Shown piece after piece: positions 10,501 through 20,660 of a stretch of DNA of 64,000 bases. A program made the position numbers and the translations under genes. The first letter of the stretch is position 1. Every line of letters begins with the position of its first letter. The DNA comes from Actinernus sp. WN-2022 (taxonomy: Eukaryota > Cnidaria > Anthozoa > Actiniaria > Actinernidae). Under the pieces are notes generated by a model. That model had not been told where the DNA came from. It worked only from the letters and a program-made list of their open reading frames with translations, and did no database searches. Where the stretch lies: positions 81,992,861 to 82,056,860 of the forward strand of contig JAOWCC010000019.1 of assembly GCA_030867875.1 (NCBI GenBank), in the 5' to 3' direction.

Positions 10501-10812
10501 GAATGATCAGACTTGCAGGCTTACCTCCGTCACGATAGAATCGAAATCACCAACTACAGCAAACTCCCAATGTGAACGATCAATATTACACCTGAAGTCG
10601 TAGTTTTGATCCCCCGGTTTATAGGTGCCTGTTAAGTTACAGGCTGTATCATTTGCTACACATCTCCAGGGGGGCTCTGCTGTGCTGAAAGTCATCACCA
10701 TCAATACCGAACTACAGAAGAAGATGGTATAGCTGATAATACAGCATACACGGAACTGATACCAACCAAAGCTTCCGGCCTTTTCCAGTGCCTCATCTGC
10801 TGTTAGAGACAT
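7386..10812 (-). CDS. SLC22-family organic ion transporter (five 5' exons; 3' part not in window)
   Basis: Five exons on the minus strand (10,525-10,812; 9,861-10,089; 9,497-9,695; 9,073-9,294; 7,386-7,520) join with phases 0, 1, 2, 2 into about 358 residues, and every boundary has GT and AG. SLC22 proteins are 12-helix MFS facilitators of organic cations, anions or zwitterions in the plasma membrane. Visible hallmarks in order: TM1 after an AGSFGWYQFRV segment; a cysteine-rich extracellular loop with NDT and NLT glycosylation sequons; WDLVC before TM2; the MFS loop motif LSDKFGRK; GGYSICGYVLVMEY in TM4; SLRWLL in the central loop; and VYYGISLS through NFFLS in TM7. SLC22 proteins are usually about 550 residues, so TM8-12 are missing. 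They may lie left of position 1 or be lost; no sixth exon was found. Substrate cannot be assigned. Confidence 0.9.
7521..9072 (-). other. Large SLC22 intron with a Penelope-like tail motif on the plus strand
   Basis: At 8,494-8,520 the plus strand reads CTGAAGA, a short stem-like segment, then GAAACGTTTAC, a pattern typical of the ends of Penelope-like and related elements (see findings). Downstream, GCCAAGTTGTTGGAAA is repeated in tandem (about 8,640-8,690). Short frames at 7,541-8,128 and 8,889-9,118 are judged chance. Confidence 0.45.
9073..9294 (-). CDS. SLC22 coding exon 4 (central cytosolic loop)
   Basis: Acceptor CCACAG precedes 9,294; the exon ends at 9,073 before GTAAGA, phase 2 to phase 2. 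It encodes TPKSLRWLLVKGKYAEA, the counterpart of the family's ESPRWL-x-x-G-R signature, followed by a charged loop and the lead-in to TM7 (LVSWYC). Departure from the ESPRWL consensus in its first residues is natural divergence seen in many invertebrate members. Confidence 0.9.
9497..9695 (-). CDS. SLC22 coding exon 3 (TM4-TM6)
   Basis: The exon begins after TCTAAG at 9,695 and ends before GTGAGT at 9,497 (phase 2). It encodes GGYSICGYVLVMEYVG, HRS, the next two helices with the conserved NWR segment and the end of TM6. The intron before it is 165 bp. Confidence 0.9.
9861..10089 (-). CDS. SLC22 coding exon 2 (TM2-TM3, MFS loop motif)
   Basis: Acceptor TTTTCAG precedes TGG at 10,089; the donor GTAAGG follows 9,861; the exon ends in phase 1. 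It encodes WDLVC, TM2, the LSDKFGRK signature loop between TM2 and TM3, and TM3 to FRGLVGAGIG. The D-x-FGR-K motif is a conformational switch element in MFS carriers and is intact. Confidence 0.92.
10525..10812 (-). CDS. SLC22 coding exon 1 (start codon, TM1, extracellular loop)
   Basis: The exon runs from ATG at 10,812 to GAG at 10,525 (96 codons) and is followed by the donor GTAAGC. It encodes a short cytosolic N-terminus, TM1 (about residues 21-42) and the start of the large extracellular loop with several cysteines and two N-glycosylation sequons (NDT, NLT). The start is chosen because MSLTADEALEKAGSFGWYQ matches the usual position of the methionine before the conserved G-x-F-G/YQ segment. 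The first intron is 435 bp. Confidence 0.9.
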
Positions 10813-10879
10813 CCTATGGAAAATATTTGAAACGTTATTTACCTCATTTGCAATACCTAATGCCTACCAGACATACATA

Positions 10880-11164
10880 CAGCTATTTCAATTAATGTTG
10901 TCTGGGAGATAGGGAATAGGGCATTAGGGAATATGGTATTAGGGAATATGACATTGGGGAATATTGCATTTTTAAAATGTCGGACGGCTGTTCACAGGCT
11001 AAAAATGGATAAATAAACCGTAAGCTAAGTCGACTAAGTCTTCCAGGTCGTATAACTCGTAACCATAATTTATTATAAGTTTTTTTAAACTTAAAAATAC
11101 CCTAATGCCCTATTCCCTAATATCCTATTCCCTATCTCCCAGACAATATTAATTGAAATAGCTG
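10880..11164. mobile_element. 285-bp MITE with TA target duplication, upstream of the SLC22 start
   Basis: Both ends read CAGCTATTTCAATTAATRTT inward and continue as inverted repeats (TGTCTGGGAGATAGGGAATA) for about 60 bp. TA dinucleotides flank at 10,878-10,879 and 11,165-11,166. CAG-like ends and a TA duplication fit a Tc1/mariner-type non-autonomous element. It sits about 70 bp upstream of the SLC22 ATG, so it may lie in the 5' UTR or promoter. Confidence 0.85.
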
Positions 11165-11166
11165 TA

Positions 11167-11711
11167 TACAAAATAGTAACCTGCAATTAGAATTCATGAT
11201 CAAGTGTACCAGTATGTTTTGGATGTTTCTATTTGAAAATAAATTACAAATCCCTTTCAAGGCGAATATAATATAACTGCAATGCAAACACAGTAGAAGT
11301 CGAATACAACCATAAACAGCAAATACAATGCAGATATTTCTCAAGCAGAAGTGGCAAACACATTCCTTCAAGCACCATGCAACTATATCTTGCAAGTATA
11401 CCATTCAAGTAGCATTACAAGTCCATTTTCGTAAGGGTAAGACTTGTAATAGGCACTAAAATGCAGACATAACTATTCAAACGCAATATAACCAAAATAA
11501 GTCAAGATTTACTTTAAAAAATAGTAACATTGCTATAAATTTATTGAGGCTTCTGTGTTCTAGTTGAGTGTAATATTTATTTCACTGAATAATAATCAGG
11601 AATAATTCCTTTGTACTTTAAAACAGCAATGTTGTTATCTATGATTTATATCTCAAAACAGATTTGCATTTCAAATTTCACTAGTTCAGTCAGTTGCGTG
11701 TTCTTGTATGT
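11167..11711. other. No gene recognised
   Basis: AT-rich sequence upstream of the SLC22 gene. A 90-codon minus frame (11,132-11,404) overlaps the MITE and has no recognisable domain. Confidence 0.5.
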
Positions 11712-12503
11712 CACCCATGTTTTCACAAAAGGGGGTCTTAGGTTATAAGGCTCCTTTTGTGAAAATATGACATATCTAGTGTGCCTTAATAGCTTTAAAA
11801 GCCAGTAACTCGTATTTTTGCCGTTCGCTTGAAAGGGCAAATGACAGTTTAAGACTTTTCTGGCCTTTATTTCCAATAATTGATCTCTAGGTATTTTATG
11901 TTGGGGGGGGGGGGGGGGGGGGGGACGTGTAGTGAGGGGTGGGGAAGAGTAGTTCAAAAATTTTCGCGAAAAACTAACATTGCCTGACGTATGGCGCAAC
12001 GATTGGCTTAGTGTAAGATGTACATTTCCCACTAGGTCTCAGAAAAAAGTGCATTTTTTGGATGAAAACGTTGAAAAGTGAGTTACTGGCTTTTATAGCC
12101 AACAGGTACACATTAATTTACTTGTGTAACCTAAATTTCAAAGTGGTGCCATTTCTCGAGCTTTTAATGGTTCCGATGCACTACACGGAAATACAACATT
12201 CTCTTCCTGTAGATTAAGCTTAATTGATGGAATTTTGCTGTATTTTGAGCAAAAATACCAGAAAATGGCCTTTTTCTAACCTAACCCTAACCTCTAGCTC
12301 TCAAATAAAGAAATTATGGGATAGATCTAACACAAGTAAATTATGGGATAGAAAGGCCAGAAAAGTCTTAAACTGTCATTTGCCCTTTCACGAAAACGGC
12401 AAAAACACGAGTTACTGGCTTTTAAAGCTAAAGGCACACAAGATCACCCATGTTTTCCCAAAAGGGGGTCTTTGGTTCTAAGGCTCCTTTTCTGAAAACA
12501 TGG
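11712..12503. mobile_element. Foldback element with hairpin ends
   Basis: Arms at about 11,712-11,876 and 12,352-12,503 are inverted copies sharing AGCTTTAAAAGCCAGTAACT, GGGCAAATGACAGTTTAAGA and, at the outer tips, a self-complementary hairpin (TTTTCACAAAAGG ... CCTTTTGTGAAAA around GGGTCTTAGGTT). A G-tract of about 20 bases lies near 11,904. A third copy of one arm, with the same hairpin tip, is at 50,663-50,830. No coding capacity. The hairpin-tipped arm is the unit that spreads. Confidence 0.75.
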
Positions 12504-12937
12504 CATATGTAGTTAAGTTTGCGGGTTGAGGTTCGTCTCTTCTAACCTGAGATGGCACGATTTCGAAAGTCAAGAACATCAAAGGAGAAATAATGGTTGC
12601 CTGAATCTAGTATTCCAGCCAGTATACTTCATATTCAATGATGAAATGGGGTGTAAACATATTCCAGGGCGTTCCAGGGCTGGCAATCTACTCGAATGAA
12701 GGCGCAACTTTAGCATACCAGGCCACTAAAACCTGGGAGTCGTAACTACTGGCTACATATACTGAAAGGAATATATATATATATATAGTTAATGTTAATG
12801 TTAATGTTAATGTTAATGCCGTTAATGTTGTCCTAGACATATCCACATATTGATTTATAGCCTTTGTTCAGTTCGCACCTTTTACATAAAGAACGGTAAT
12901 CAGCCGTGAACGCGCCCTTTGTATTTGGTAACAAAGA

Positions 12938-13008
12938 GCCACGGTGGTCTAATGGTTAACGCTCTTGCTTACCAGTTCGAAGCCCCGAGTTCAAGGCTCA
13001 GTATCGGC
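12938..13008 (+). other. tRNA-like sequence in left arm (not a functional tRNA)
   Basis: A 71-nt block with an A-box-like GTGGTCTAATGGTTAACGC and a B-box-like GAGTTCAAGGCTC. Acceptor ends do not pair well (GCCACGG against TATCGGC), and no CCA or normal anticodon arm is convincing. A poly-T run follows at 13,017. Likely a SINE head. The left copy differs from the right at the B box (AAGGC versus AAGTC), the right being closer to consensus. Confidence 0.6.
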
Positions 13009-13903
13009 ATCGTATCTTTTTTTTTCCTTGTATTTTTTTTTTGTTTACATATGTTTCTTTTTGCAGTTTCTTTTTTTATATTGGATAAGAACGGACGATG
13101 TAGCTAAAATAATACTTTCAACCTGAAACGGTCAAAACTTTTCCCAGACTTTCGAAGTAGATAATTATACCAGCACTGACTGAGTACACCCATATTACGC
13201 TATTTTCGTTTAGAACGGTGTAGTGATTCTGTTGATGGTTGTGGGTTTGAAAAAGCGTAATTTGTTTTTCTTACACTGTGCCGGGCTTACATGTATATAC
13301 CAGAAACAGTTTTGAAAATACTAGATACCCACTGATTCAAAGTATTATATCTTTGTTTTGAAGTAGGAAGCGATTTTAGCAAGTGTTATGAATTTCATTC
13401 GTACTGATTTTCTGAACTTAGGCAGACTGAGCGAGCGACCTCATTTTTTTTCTCGAGATTTCGAAAACATCGGCCGCGAGACACGGAGCGGACAGTTTTG
13501 AAAATATCCGGTAGTCCAGAAATTGTCCAGAATTCTCTTTGAAACCCATAGTAATGCTTGCATAAGTTGACGAAGCTTTTTTCTTTGTGAAGGAAAAGAA
13601 CTCACATGGTACTCGGCGTAAGGTTTACGAGTGTTTGACAAACGATAACACACTTTTGAAGCTTTGCCATGGACGATGTCGATGATCAAAATACTACATT
13701 CCCTGCGGCAGTCGAAGCTTTTGCAACAGAAATGTTCGAACATCCCTTAATAAAATATATGTGGATGATAGGTGTCTTCGGCATTTCAAAGGTTAAAAAG
13801 AACTCGGTTCTTGTTGTCACGTTTGAAATAAAAGCTTTTAAGGGAATGCAGTCAGAAAAAAAGGGGAAAAAGAAATGAAAAAAATCTTCGCAGTAACAAA
13901 AAT

Positions 13904-13974
13904 GCCGATACTGAGACTTGAACTCGGGGCTTCGAACTGGTAAGCAAGAGCGTTAACCATTAGACCACCGTGGC
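13904..13974 (-). other. tRNA-like sequence in right arm
   Basis: Reverse-strand twin of 12,938-13,008, with GAGTTCAAGTCTC as B-box-like element, a better match to the pol III consensus than the left copy. Function as a tRNA is not supported. Confidence 0.6.
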
Positions 13975-14102
13975 TCTTTGTTACCAAATACAAAGGGCGC
14001 GTTCACGGCTGATTACCGTTCTTTATGTAAAAGGTGCGAACTGAACAAAGGCTATAAATCAATATGTGGATATGTCTAGGACAACATTAACGGCAACGAC
14101 TG

Positions 14103-14134
<32 letters not shown>

Positions 14135-14350
14135 CAGCAATTTTCATAAATTCTGACCCCCTCACCATATATAAATATATATATAAAAAAGTATCAAACA
14201 TTATGGGATACCTCTTCCTATGTTTTTTTCTGAAGCCCTTGATGATAGGAAACTTGAAAAAAATAACAGCAATGACATCCCATAATGTTAGATATATGTT
14301 TGATATATATTTATATATGGTAAGGGGGTCAGAATTTATGAAAATTGCTG
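14135..14350. mobile_element. 216-bp MITE in a TA microsatellite
   Basis: Ends are inverted repeats starting CAGCAATTTTCATAAATTCT and continuing through GACCCCC and a TATATAA-rich section; the interior shows further pairing (TTATGGGAT). TA repeats flank both sides, consistent with TA-targeted Tc1/mariner-like insertion. Exact ends inside the TA tract are ambiguous by a few bases. Confidence 0.85.
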
Positions 14351-14530
14351 TATATATATATATATATATGTATAGCTAGGTGAAAGTCCTTTTAGTAATT
14401 AAATCAAATAATGAACGATTTTATTCAATTACATAAATGTATTTTACATTAGAAGGCTAAAAGTCAGGAGTTGGTTTGAATATTTCAGGGGAGTGCGGCG
14501 ATGATGAGTTCCTACTGAGCTAGAACACTT

Positions 14531-14654
14531 ACAAAACTCTTGATTATTGAACTGGAACACTTACAACACTATTCAACTGGTACACTTATAGAACTGGTGA
14601 CGTCATGATGTAGTTCTATAGGTGTTCCAGTTCGATAATCAAGAGTTTTGTATT
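14531..14654. repeat. Hairpin (inverted repeat)
   Basis: Arms carrying ACAAAACTCTTGATTATTGA with ACTGGAACAC and their complements (GTGTTCCAGTTCGATAATCA then AGAGTTTTGT) enclose about 45 bp with a TGACGTCA at 14,599-14,606. Possibly a small MITE. Confidence 0.65.
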
Positions 14655-14764
14655 ATCGTTTATAGAGGTCATCACATGATATAATCTATCGTACCAGATT
14701 GGCTATCGCACTAATTGAATATTAATGAGGTTTAGAATATTATTAGTTCAACCAGGGTGTATTG

Positions 14765-15153
14765 TAGCCTGCTATGCAGACGTATTTTTCACACTCATAA
14801 ATTCGAAGAAAAAAGTAACGTCTGCTTACCCGATCGCTTAATTAGTTTCCAATATGCAAGCGAGACGTCAGCACGTTTGTTTTATTTTTCTGCCCAATCA
14901 AAGCCATTGTTAGAATTTTAGTGAAATGGCGCGCTCGTGAACACTCTCCTATGATTGGTCAATGGCAAATGTATTGTCTGAACCTTTTAAATGCAACATT
15001 ACGTCACTTTCCAGGATATGGAAGGTAAAATCTGATTGGTCCATAACACAATGAGGTGTGCATATTGGAAACTAATTAAGCGCTCGGGTAAGCAGACGTT
15101 ACTTTTTTCTTCCAATTTATGAGAGTGAAAAAATACGTCTACATAGCAGGCTA
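14765..15153. mobile_element. 389-bp MITE with perfect 9-bp target duplication
   Basis: GGTGTATTG at 14,756-14,764 is repeated exactly at 15,154-15,162, directly abutting inverted repeats that start TAGCCTGCTATGCAGACGT and run for about 95 bp (through AAAAAAGTAACGTCTGCTTA and TTAATTAGTTTCCAATATGC). A 9-bp duplication fits the Mutator-like (MULE) superfamily. No coding capacity, so it is non-autonomous. Confidence 0.9.
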
Positions 15154-15162
15154 GGTGTATTG

Positions 15163-15852
15163 GACATTAGCACGATAATTGTTTTGTTTATTTAGATTAA
15201 ATATCAAAAAGTATAAACGTTGAACATTGATTTCTGTTTTACTCAAGGACATTGTAAATCGACACCTACAATGTACATGTGATTTCACAACAGCTTTGAA
15301 CCGAGTAACCTAGCCAGCTCAGTTCCAGTTTAGCGTCAGTCACGTTCAGTCGTTAGCTTGTGTGATTTATATCCAGATTCGCGACCGCGCGGAGATCCAC
15401 CCTTCAGGTACCTCAATTTGATTGTTAAATCGTTCCTATTGTGTAATATATATAGCCTTCATTCGAGTAGCTTATTTTATAATCATATATGTTTACTGTT
15501 TTGTGCCAATCTAGTTCTATCAATTGTCACAGTCCTTATGGTTTCACAAATATGATTGGAATGCAGTCAACGTATGTAAGAATCTTTTAATCTATTTCAG
15601 AATCTTGAATTTATTCATTATTGAAAGAAATCTCCGAGGCCGGTTGCCGTTCGTATAATTCTCCCTGGTGTCTGAACCACAGGGGTGATGCTGTATTCTA
15701 TATATTAATATTCTCAGTGAATAAACTAGTATACCTAACAGGTAGTGAATGCTGCTCCGCTCAGTTAAGGAAGTGTATTAGAAGAGAACCTGCAGTAGCA
15801 CTTTGGTAGGAAATATATCACTGGGTAATAAAAATGCCAAGGTGTTAGATGT

Positions 15853-15888
<36 letters not shown>

Positions 15889-16039
15889 ACACGAATTTAT
15901 CAGTTTTATCTACTGTCAAGTGCTTACCCTCGTTAAATAAAGTCTATTGTATTGTATTGTATTGTATTGTATTGTATTGTATTGTATGAATATATTTTGT
16001 AGTTTTTGGGCTATCGTGCGACTGAATCCTGTTTGAGCT
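15163..16039. other. No gene; simple repeats and a LINE-like 3' end
   Basis: A T-tract of about 33 bases lies at 15,857-15,892. At 15,935-15,988 AATAAAGTCTATTGTATTG passes into about eight ATTGT pentamers, a pattern typical of the 3' tail of a non-LTR element on the plus strand. No coding region was recognised. Confidence 0.5.
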
Positions 16040-16234
16040 GTGCTATGTATTTCAAAAGTTGTCGCGATTAACTTTCATTTTGTCCCGACATATCAACGAT
16101 CTCCTGGTAAATTCCCTGAGCCTACCAATTCCCAACATTTTCTTAAGATTCCCGGCACAGCAAACTGCTGTTCTCCCCGGTAAAGTTTAAACACCGGAAA
16201 TCAACTGTAATTGAGAATGTAATTGTAAATGTTA
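16040..16234. repeat. Dispersed repeat, second copy inverted at 46,195-46,432
   Basis: Shared words in opposite orientation include CATATCAACGAT, ATTTTCTTAAGATTCCCGG and ACACCGGAAATCAACTGTAA. The two copies align with small indels over about 200 bp. Confidence 0.75.
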
Positions 16235-18167
16235 ATTACTCGGGCTGCATGTGGCAGGCACGAGTCTTAATCTGCAGGCCGTTATTTTTTGTTTTGTTTC
16301 ATGCAGCAAAATTTCTGCGCATGCGTTAAATTTCAAGTTCACCACCAATCAGATTGCACTGTGCTGGTCACGCAACAGTCGCCAGGTTAATTTATTTACA
16401 TAATTTAATACAGTAAAATCAAGATGGTGGACCCGCGAGGAAATTTCTCTCAAATTTGGAGTCCTATCTCTCAAGTGTAAGCAGTTTAATGTTTTATTTA
16501 ACTTCACTCGTGCGAAAGCCTTCCAACAGGCTCAGGATATTTCAACTGGCGCTCTTGTCGGAGCCGAAGGACCGCGTTTTTTACCCAGATGGCCAGTGAT
16601 TTTATATACGACACGACGACCTGAAGGGGCTGCATGATCAAAGCTAATATTTCTCGTTTAAGCTTCTCTTCCGCCACGGCTTTGTTATTTGAATCTCTAT
16701 GGATTGGTATACTCAAATATACTACACAATACCATACAACTGAATAAGAAGTCGTTAGCAAAGCCAAACTCAACTTCAACTCAAGAGCAAAGCTGAGAGG
16801 TAAAGTGAAACTGAACAGTGTCTTCTTTGACTTTAAGGTACATTTCGTAGGTTTTATGCCACATTTCATCGCATTTCATTTTACTCTCGGTCATAATACA
16901 TACCAGCGCAAACACCGTGATCGGTAGGCCAATACAAAATTTAATTTTGACCGTATTTTTGGCTGGCTTTTAGGAAGATCGATACCTGTGTCTGTGGCTG
17001 TGTTATACTATACAGCCTTGCTCAACCATCGAAGTCTTAAGATATCTGAACTCCTGAACTGTAAAAGCAACACTGTCACTCGCCAACACGAATTAAGCTA
17101 GAATACACACTCACTGTCACTTCACAGCACAGAATTACCCAAGAATTATGATGAGCCAGGCAATACCAAATTATGTTCAACTGCTCTCAAGGTAAACTTC
17201 AATCTACTTTGGTCTTTTATTGTGGATAATTGTGTATGATTATAATGTGAGTAATCTGCGCAGGCTGTACATGATGCTCAAAGATAATCTAGTTTGAGGT
17301 ACGTTTCGTAGGTGTTATGCCACATTTCATTTTACTCTCGGTCATAATACATACCAGCGAAAACACCGTGATCGGTAGGCCAACACTAAAATAATTTTGA
17401 GCGCGTTTTTGGCTGGTTTACCGATCTCGTACGATCTCTCTGTGTACCGCGTTCGCGTTATACTGGTATACTGAATAACTGATTTATAGCGAAATATAGC
17501 GATTTACTAGCAAATATATATACTGTGGTTGAGCAGTTATATGGGTTACTATCCTCTATCGAAGTTTGAAGACATCTGAACTCCTGAACTGTCGCTCGCC
17601 AGCACAGAATAATTTATGATGACCCAAGCAATATTCAACTCTAGGTGGTGTTGGCGCTACGATCGCAAAGCACGTTGGTCCATTTCACAAAATCGGCTCA
17701 TTTCGCACAAGCTGCCGTCGAGCGAACATCTCTGAGAGAGCTGTTTGAATAGGTTCAATCGGCGAAGAGCGTTTTGTTCGGGTATTAAAAAGCACGTTCC
17801 CTCACTGGGATGAATTACCTCCTACAGCCGGTTTATCAAAAATTGTGTGAAAAGCGCCACAGAGCAATTCATAGGGGAAAAAGCGACAGTCTCCACCTCC
17901 ACGAAACGTCGTTATGAATGAGAGTTGAAACTTTTGCCAGCTTTTAACAGGTGAGTTTAGTTTTTTCCTTCGTCCTCTTACTAGCATAAATCAAGGCTCA
18001 AAATATTAAGTCGAAGCTTGCAATTAGTTCGGTGTACATGTAGTACTGCTTGAAGTGGTACTAAATTAATAAGAGCGTTCATTTTGTCAGCCTTTGTTTA
18101 TATTGTTTATAAATTTATTATAAACTAATATATTTCGAAAGATAAGCCACCACTTCATCTTTGACTA

Positions 18168-18964
18168 CCGTGTAGGAGTTTAATTTTGCGGGAGTTAATT
18201 TTTGCGGATTTTGCTGATTTCCTTCGATCCGCAAAAAAAAACTCCCGCAGAAAAAAACTCCCGCAAAATTTTCCGCCGCAAAAATATACTCCCAGAGAAA
18301 AAATAGTACATCTTGTTTTAATGGTTATATCGGGTTAACAGCAACTTTTTAACATTGAACATAATAGGAAACGCCAGCCAAAGTTAATAAAAAATTTTTT
18401 TCTTCTCACATAGCCGGCTTCTCACGGAAAACTGTACTTTCCCGCTTCTGTGTCACGTTCAACGTCAGTTGTCGTAAATAAAGACTGACAACATACAGTC
18501 AATTCCAAAGTACATGTACGCAATGGATTAATCTACAGACTTAATTCCTGCAGCAAATAAAGCGTGCTCTCATAACTCCGAGGCGACCGGCACAACAGGC
18601 ATCTGTATTCCCGATTCAACTCCAGACACGTCCTCAAAAGAAACGGAGACTGTTATCATAATCGACTAATACGTTTTTACAAGAACGTACAATAATTCCC
18701 TCAGGTTTTGTCGTTGTTTATGTTCATGTTGGCGCTAGAACAACAACTATAGAAACTTCCCGTCGAAATTGTAAGTCAGGAAGTAAAATTTCAATTTAAT
18801 ACCGATACTGCCTTGAATTTTATTTATACTTGACCAGAAATCCGCAAAAATTTCCTCCCAGCAGAAATTTTAGCTGTCTCGATCCGCAAAAAAATTCTCC
18901 CGCAAAACGAATTGAGTCGGCAATCCGCAAAATTTTCCTCCCGCAAAAATTTCGTCCTACACGG
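18168..18964. mobile_element. Nested TIR element with CCGCAAAA-rich ends
   Basis: Terminal inverted repeats CCGTGTAGGA and TCCTACACGG are flanked by TA on both sides (18,166-18,167; 18,965-18,966). Inside each end are clustered copies of GATCCGCAAAAAAA, CTCCCGCAAAA and TTTTGCGGG in inverted orientation. About 800 bp, no coding capacity. Confidence 0.7.
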
Positions 18965-19589
18965 TAGGAGATGAGACCCAGTTAATGCTCAGACTTCCCC
19001 TGCTAACTGATTTGATATTTCAAGGATAATCACACAAGTTTCGATTTCATCGGTACATAAGCAGTGGGCTGGTACAAAATGTACTACAGGTACAATGGTT
19101 TCTGCATGATGAGCCAAGCTAAGCTTATGTATGTTGTACTACATTGTAGGTTGTGTAAAACAAACAGATCATACTACACAGCCTAATTTTATTTCGTCTT
19201 GTTTTTTGCAAAATTATATATATATATATACTGGTATATTGTTTTCTGCTTTTTGTCAAGATTTTTGCTATCATGTCTAATTTCTAAGCAACCAAGTCCA
19301 GAATTGCTTTAAACATGATAGTCAATGCCACAAGTTTCCTACCCTTTATAACATTTGGCTTTTGTTTCTTTTGATACAGGAATAGAAGAGAGTGACATTC
19401 CAGCTGCTTGTGCATAATTATATAGATGGGATACTAAACCAGCATATAATTTTACTGAGACAAATAATTATTATAGAACAATATATATAGTCTGTGTAGC
19501 AGTGCGAGGGAGGGAGAGGGGGACAGTGGAGCTCCTTGTGCTGCTATGCTGGCTAACAACAAGATTCACATTAATTAGCTATAGTCCTG

Positions 19590-20660
19590 TTCAATAATAC
19601 ATTTAAGCAGTGCCCAGTCTTTATTTAAACACGGAGTCTCTTCATGTTACATGCTCTCCCAGGGAGCCGTGTATAAAGGTAAAAATTACGATAATGAGTA
19701 AAAATATAAAAGCTAAAACTAAGATATTAAAATGTTCAAATCGCTAATTAATATAATCATTAAATTTATTTACAGTTGACCTAAGTACCTCTTAAAATTG
19801 TATAGGTCTGGCTGGTTTTTGGCTGCAGCTGGTAAGCTTTTCCAGAGAACGGCCCCCTGATACTGAAAGCTGTGTTTACCAGCTTCAGTCTGTGGACGTT
19901 TTATGAAAATATTATGTGCTGAATTTCTTAAACTATGGGAGTGTACAGTGTTTGAATTTGCAAATAGTTTATGCACATAGTCTGGCGAAGTCCCGTTTAA
20001 TGTTTTAAACAAAGTTGGAAGTTGTTTGCATCTTCTGTTCTCAACATTGTCCCATTTAAGCTCATCCAGTAGCCCAGATGACGGTTCATCATAATTAGAA
20101 AAGGTAATCACTCTGGCAGCTCTATTTTGGAGCTTTTGAAGGTGATCCAATAGCCCTTTACCACACGAGGTTCCCCATGCTGCACTACAGTAATCGAGAT
20201 ATGGTAGTACGAAGGAATTGTACATAGTATTTAAAGTTTCAAATGGAATAAGGCTTCTAACTCGTTTTAAAGTTCCAATCCCTCCTAAAATTTTCTTAGA
20301 AATTTTATCCACCTGTTGTTTCCATGTTAGGGACTCGTCAATCCGGCAACTCCAATATATTTGTAAGTTTGTTCTCTCTTTAAGGGTTTGTGATCAACTT
20401 TCGTTATGAAATTATGTTCAAGGTGTCTTATTTTATGCCGACTTGCAACTATCATAAACTTAGTTTTTACTATTTTGAACTAAGTTTATTTGCCTTTAAC
20501 CATATGTGCACCTTATTCAAGTCATGGTTCATTTGTTGCTCTAGAACATTTGAGTCTGCATCAGCTACTGTAAGGCTGGTATCATCAACATACATTCTTA
20601 CTTCTGAGAATAGATCACAAGAGGGGAGATCATTTAGTAACATAAGTTATGAAGAGAAGA
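19590..20660 (-). pseudogene. 5'-truncated LINE, reverse transcriptase C-terminal part
   Basis: On the minus strand from about 20,660 to 19,770 the translation shows LNDLPSC, the catalytic motif as YVDDT (near 20,590), LNKVHIWLKANKLS, IDESLTW, then a 180-codon open piece (20,312-19,770) with FVLPYLDYCSAAWG and LQKLQNRAARVI. These are typical of the RT thumb and C-terminal region of Jockey/CR1-like LINEs in animals. At least one frameshift (near 20,350) and a stop (near 20,470) break it. The 3' UTR runs to about 19,590. It is nested inside the 17,642-21,552 element. Confidence 0.85.

Larger units (their letters stand above)
12817..14095. mobile_element. Foldback element with 194-bp arms containing tRNA-like sequence
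   Basis: 12,817-13,010 and 13,902-14,095 are near-perfect inverted repeats of equal length (194 bp) separated by 891 bp. Each arm carries a tRNA-like block. The spacer contains poly-T/TTTG-rich sequence and a short frame at 13,669-13,878 without recognisable domains. The left flank is a GTTAAT hexamer array (about 12,789-12,816); the right flank is a TA microsatellite. Confidence 0.85.

Noticed and set aside
12938..13008. Functional tRNA gene
   Set aside because: Acceptor ends do not pair, no clear anticodon arm, and it is duplicated in an inverted repeat; better explained as a SINE head.
16504..16869. 121-codon minus frame as a gene
   Set aside because: It lies in a dispersed noncoding repeat, and the other copy at 30.3-31.5 kb does not preserve it as a long frame.
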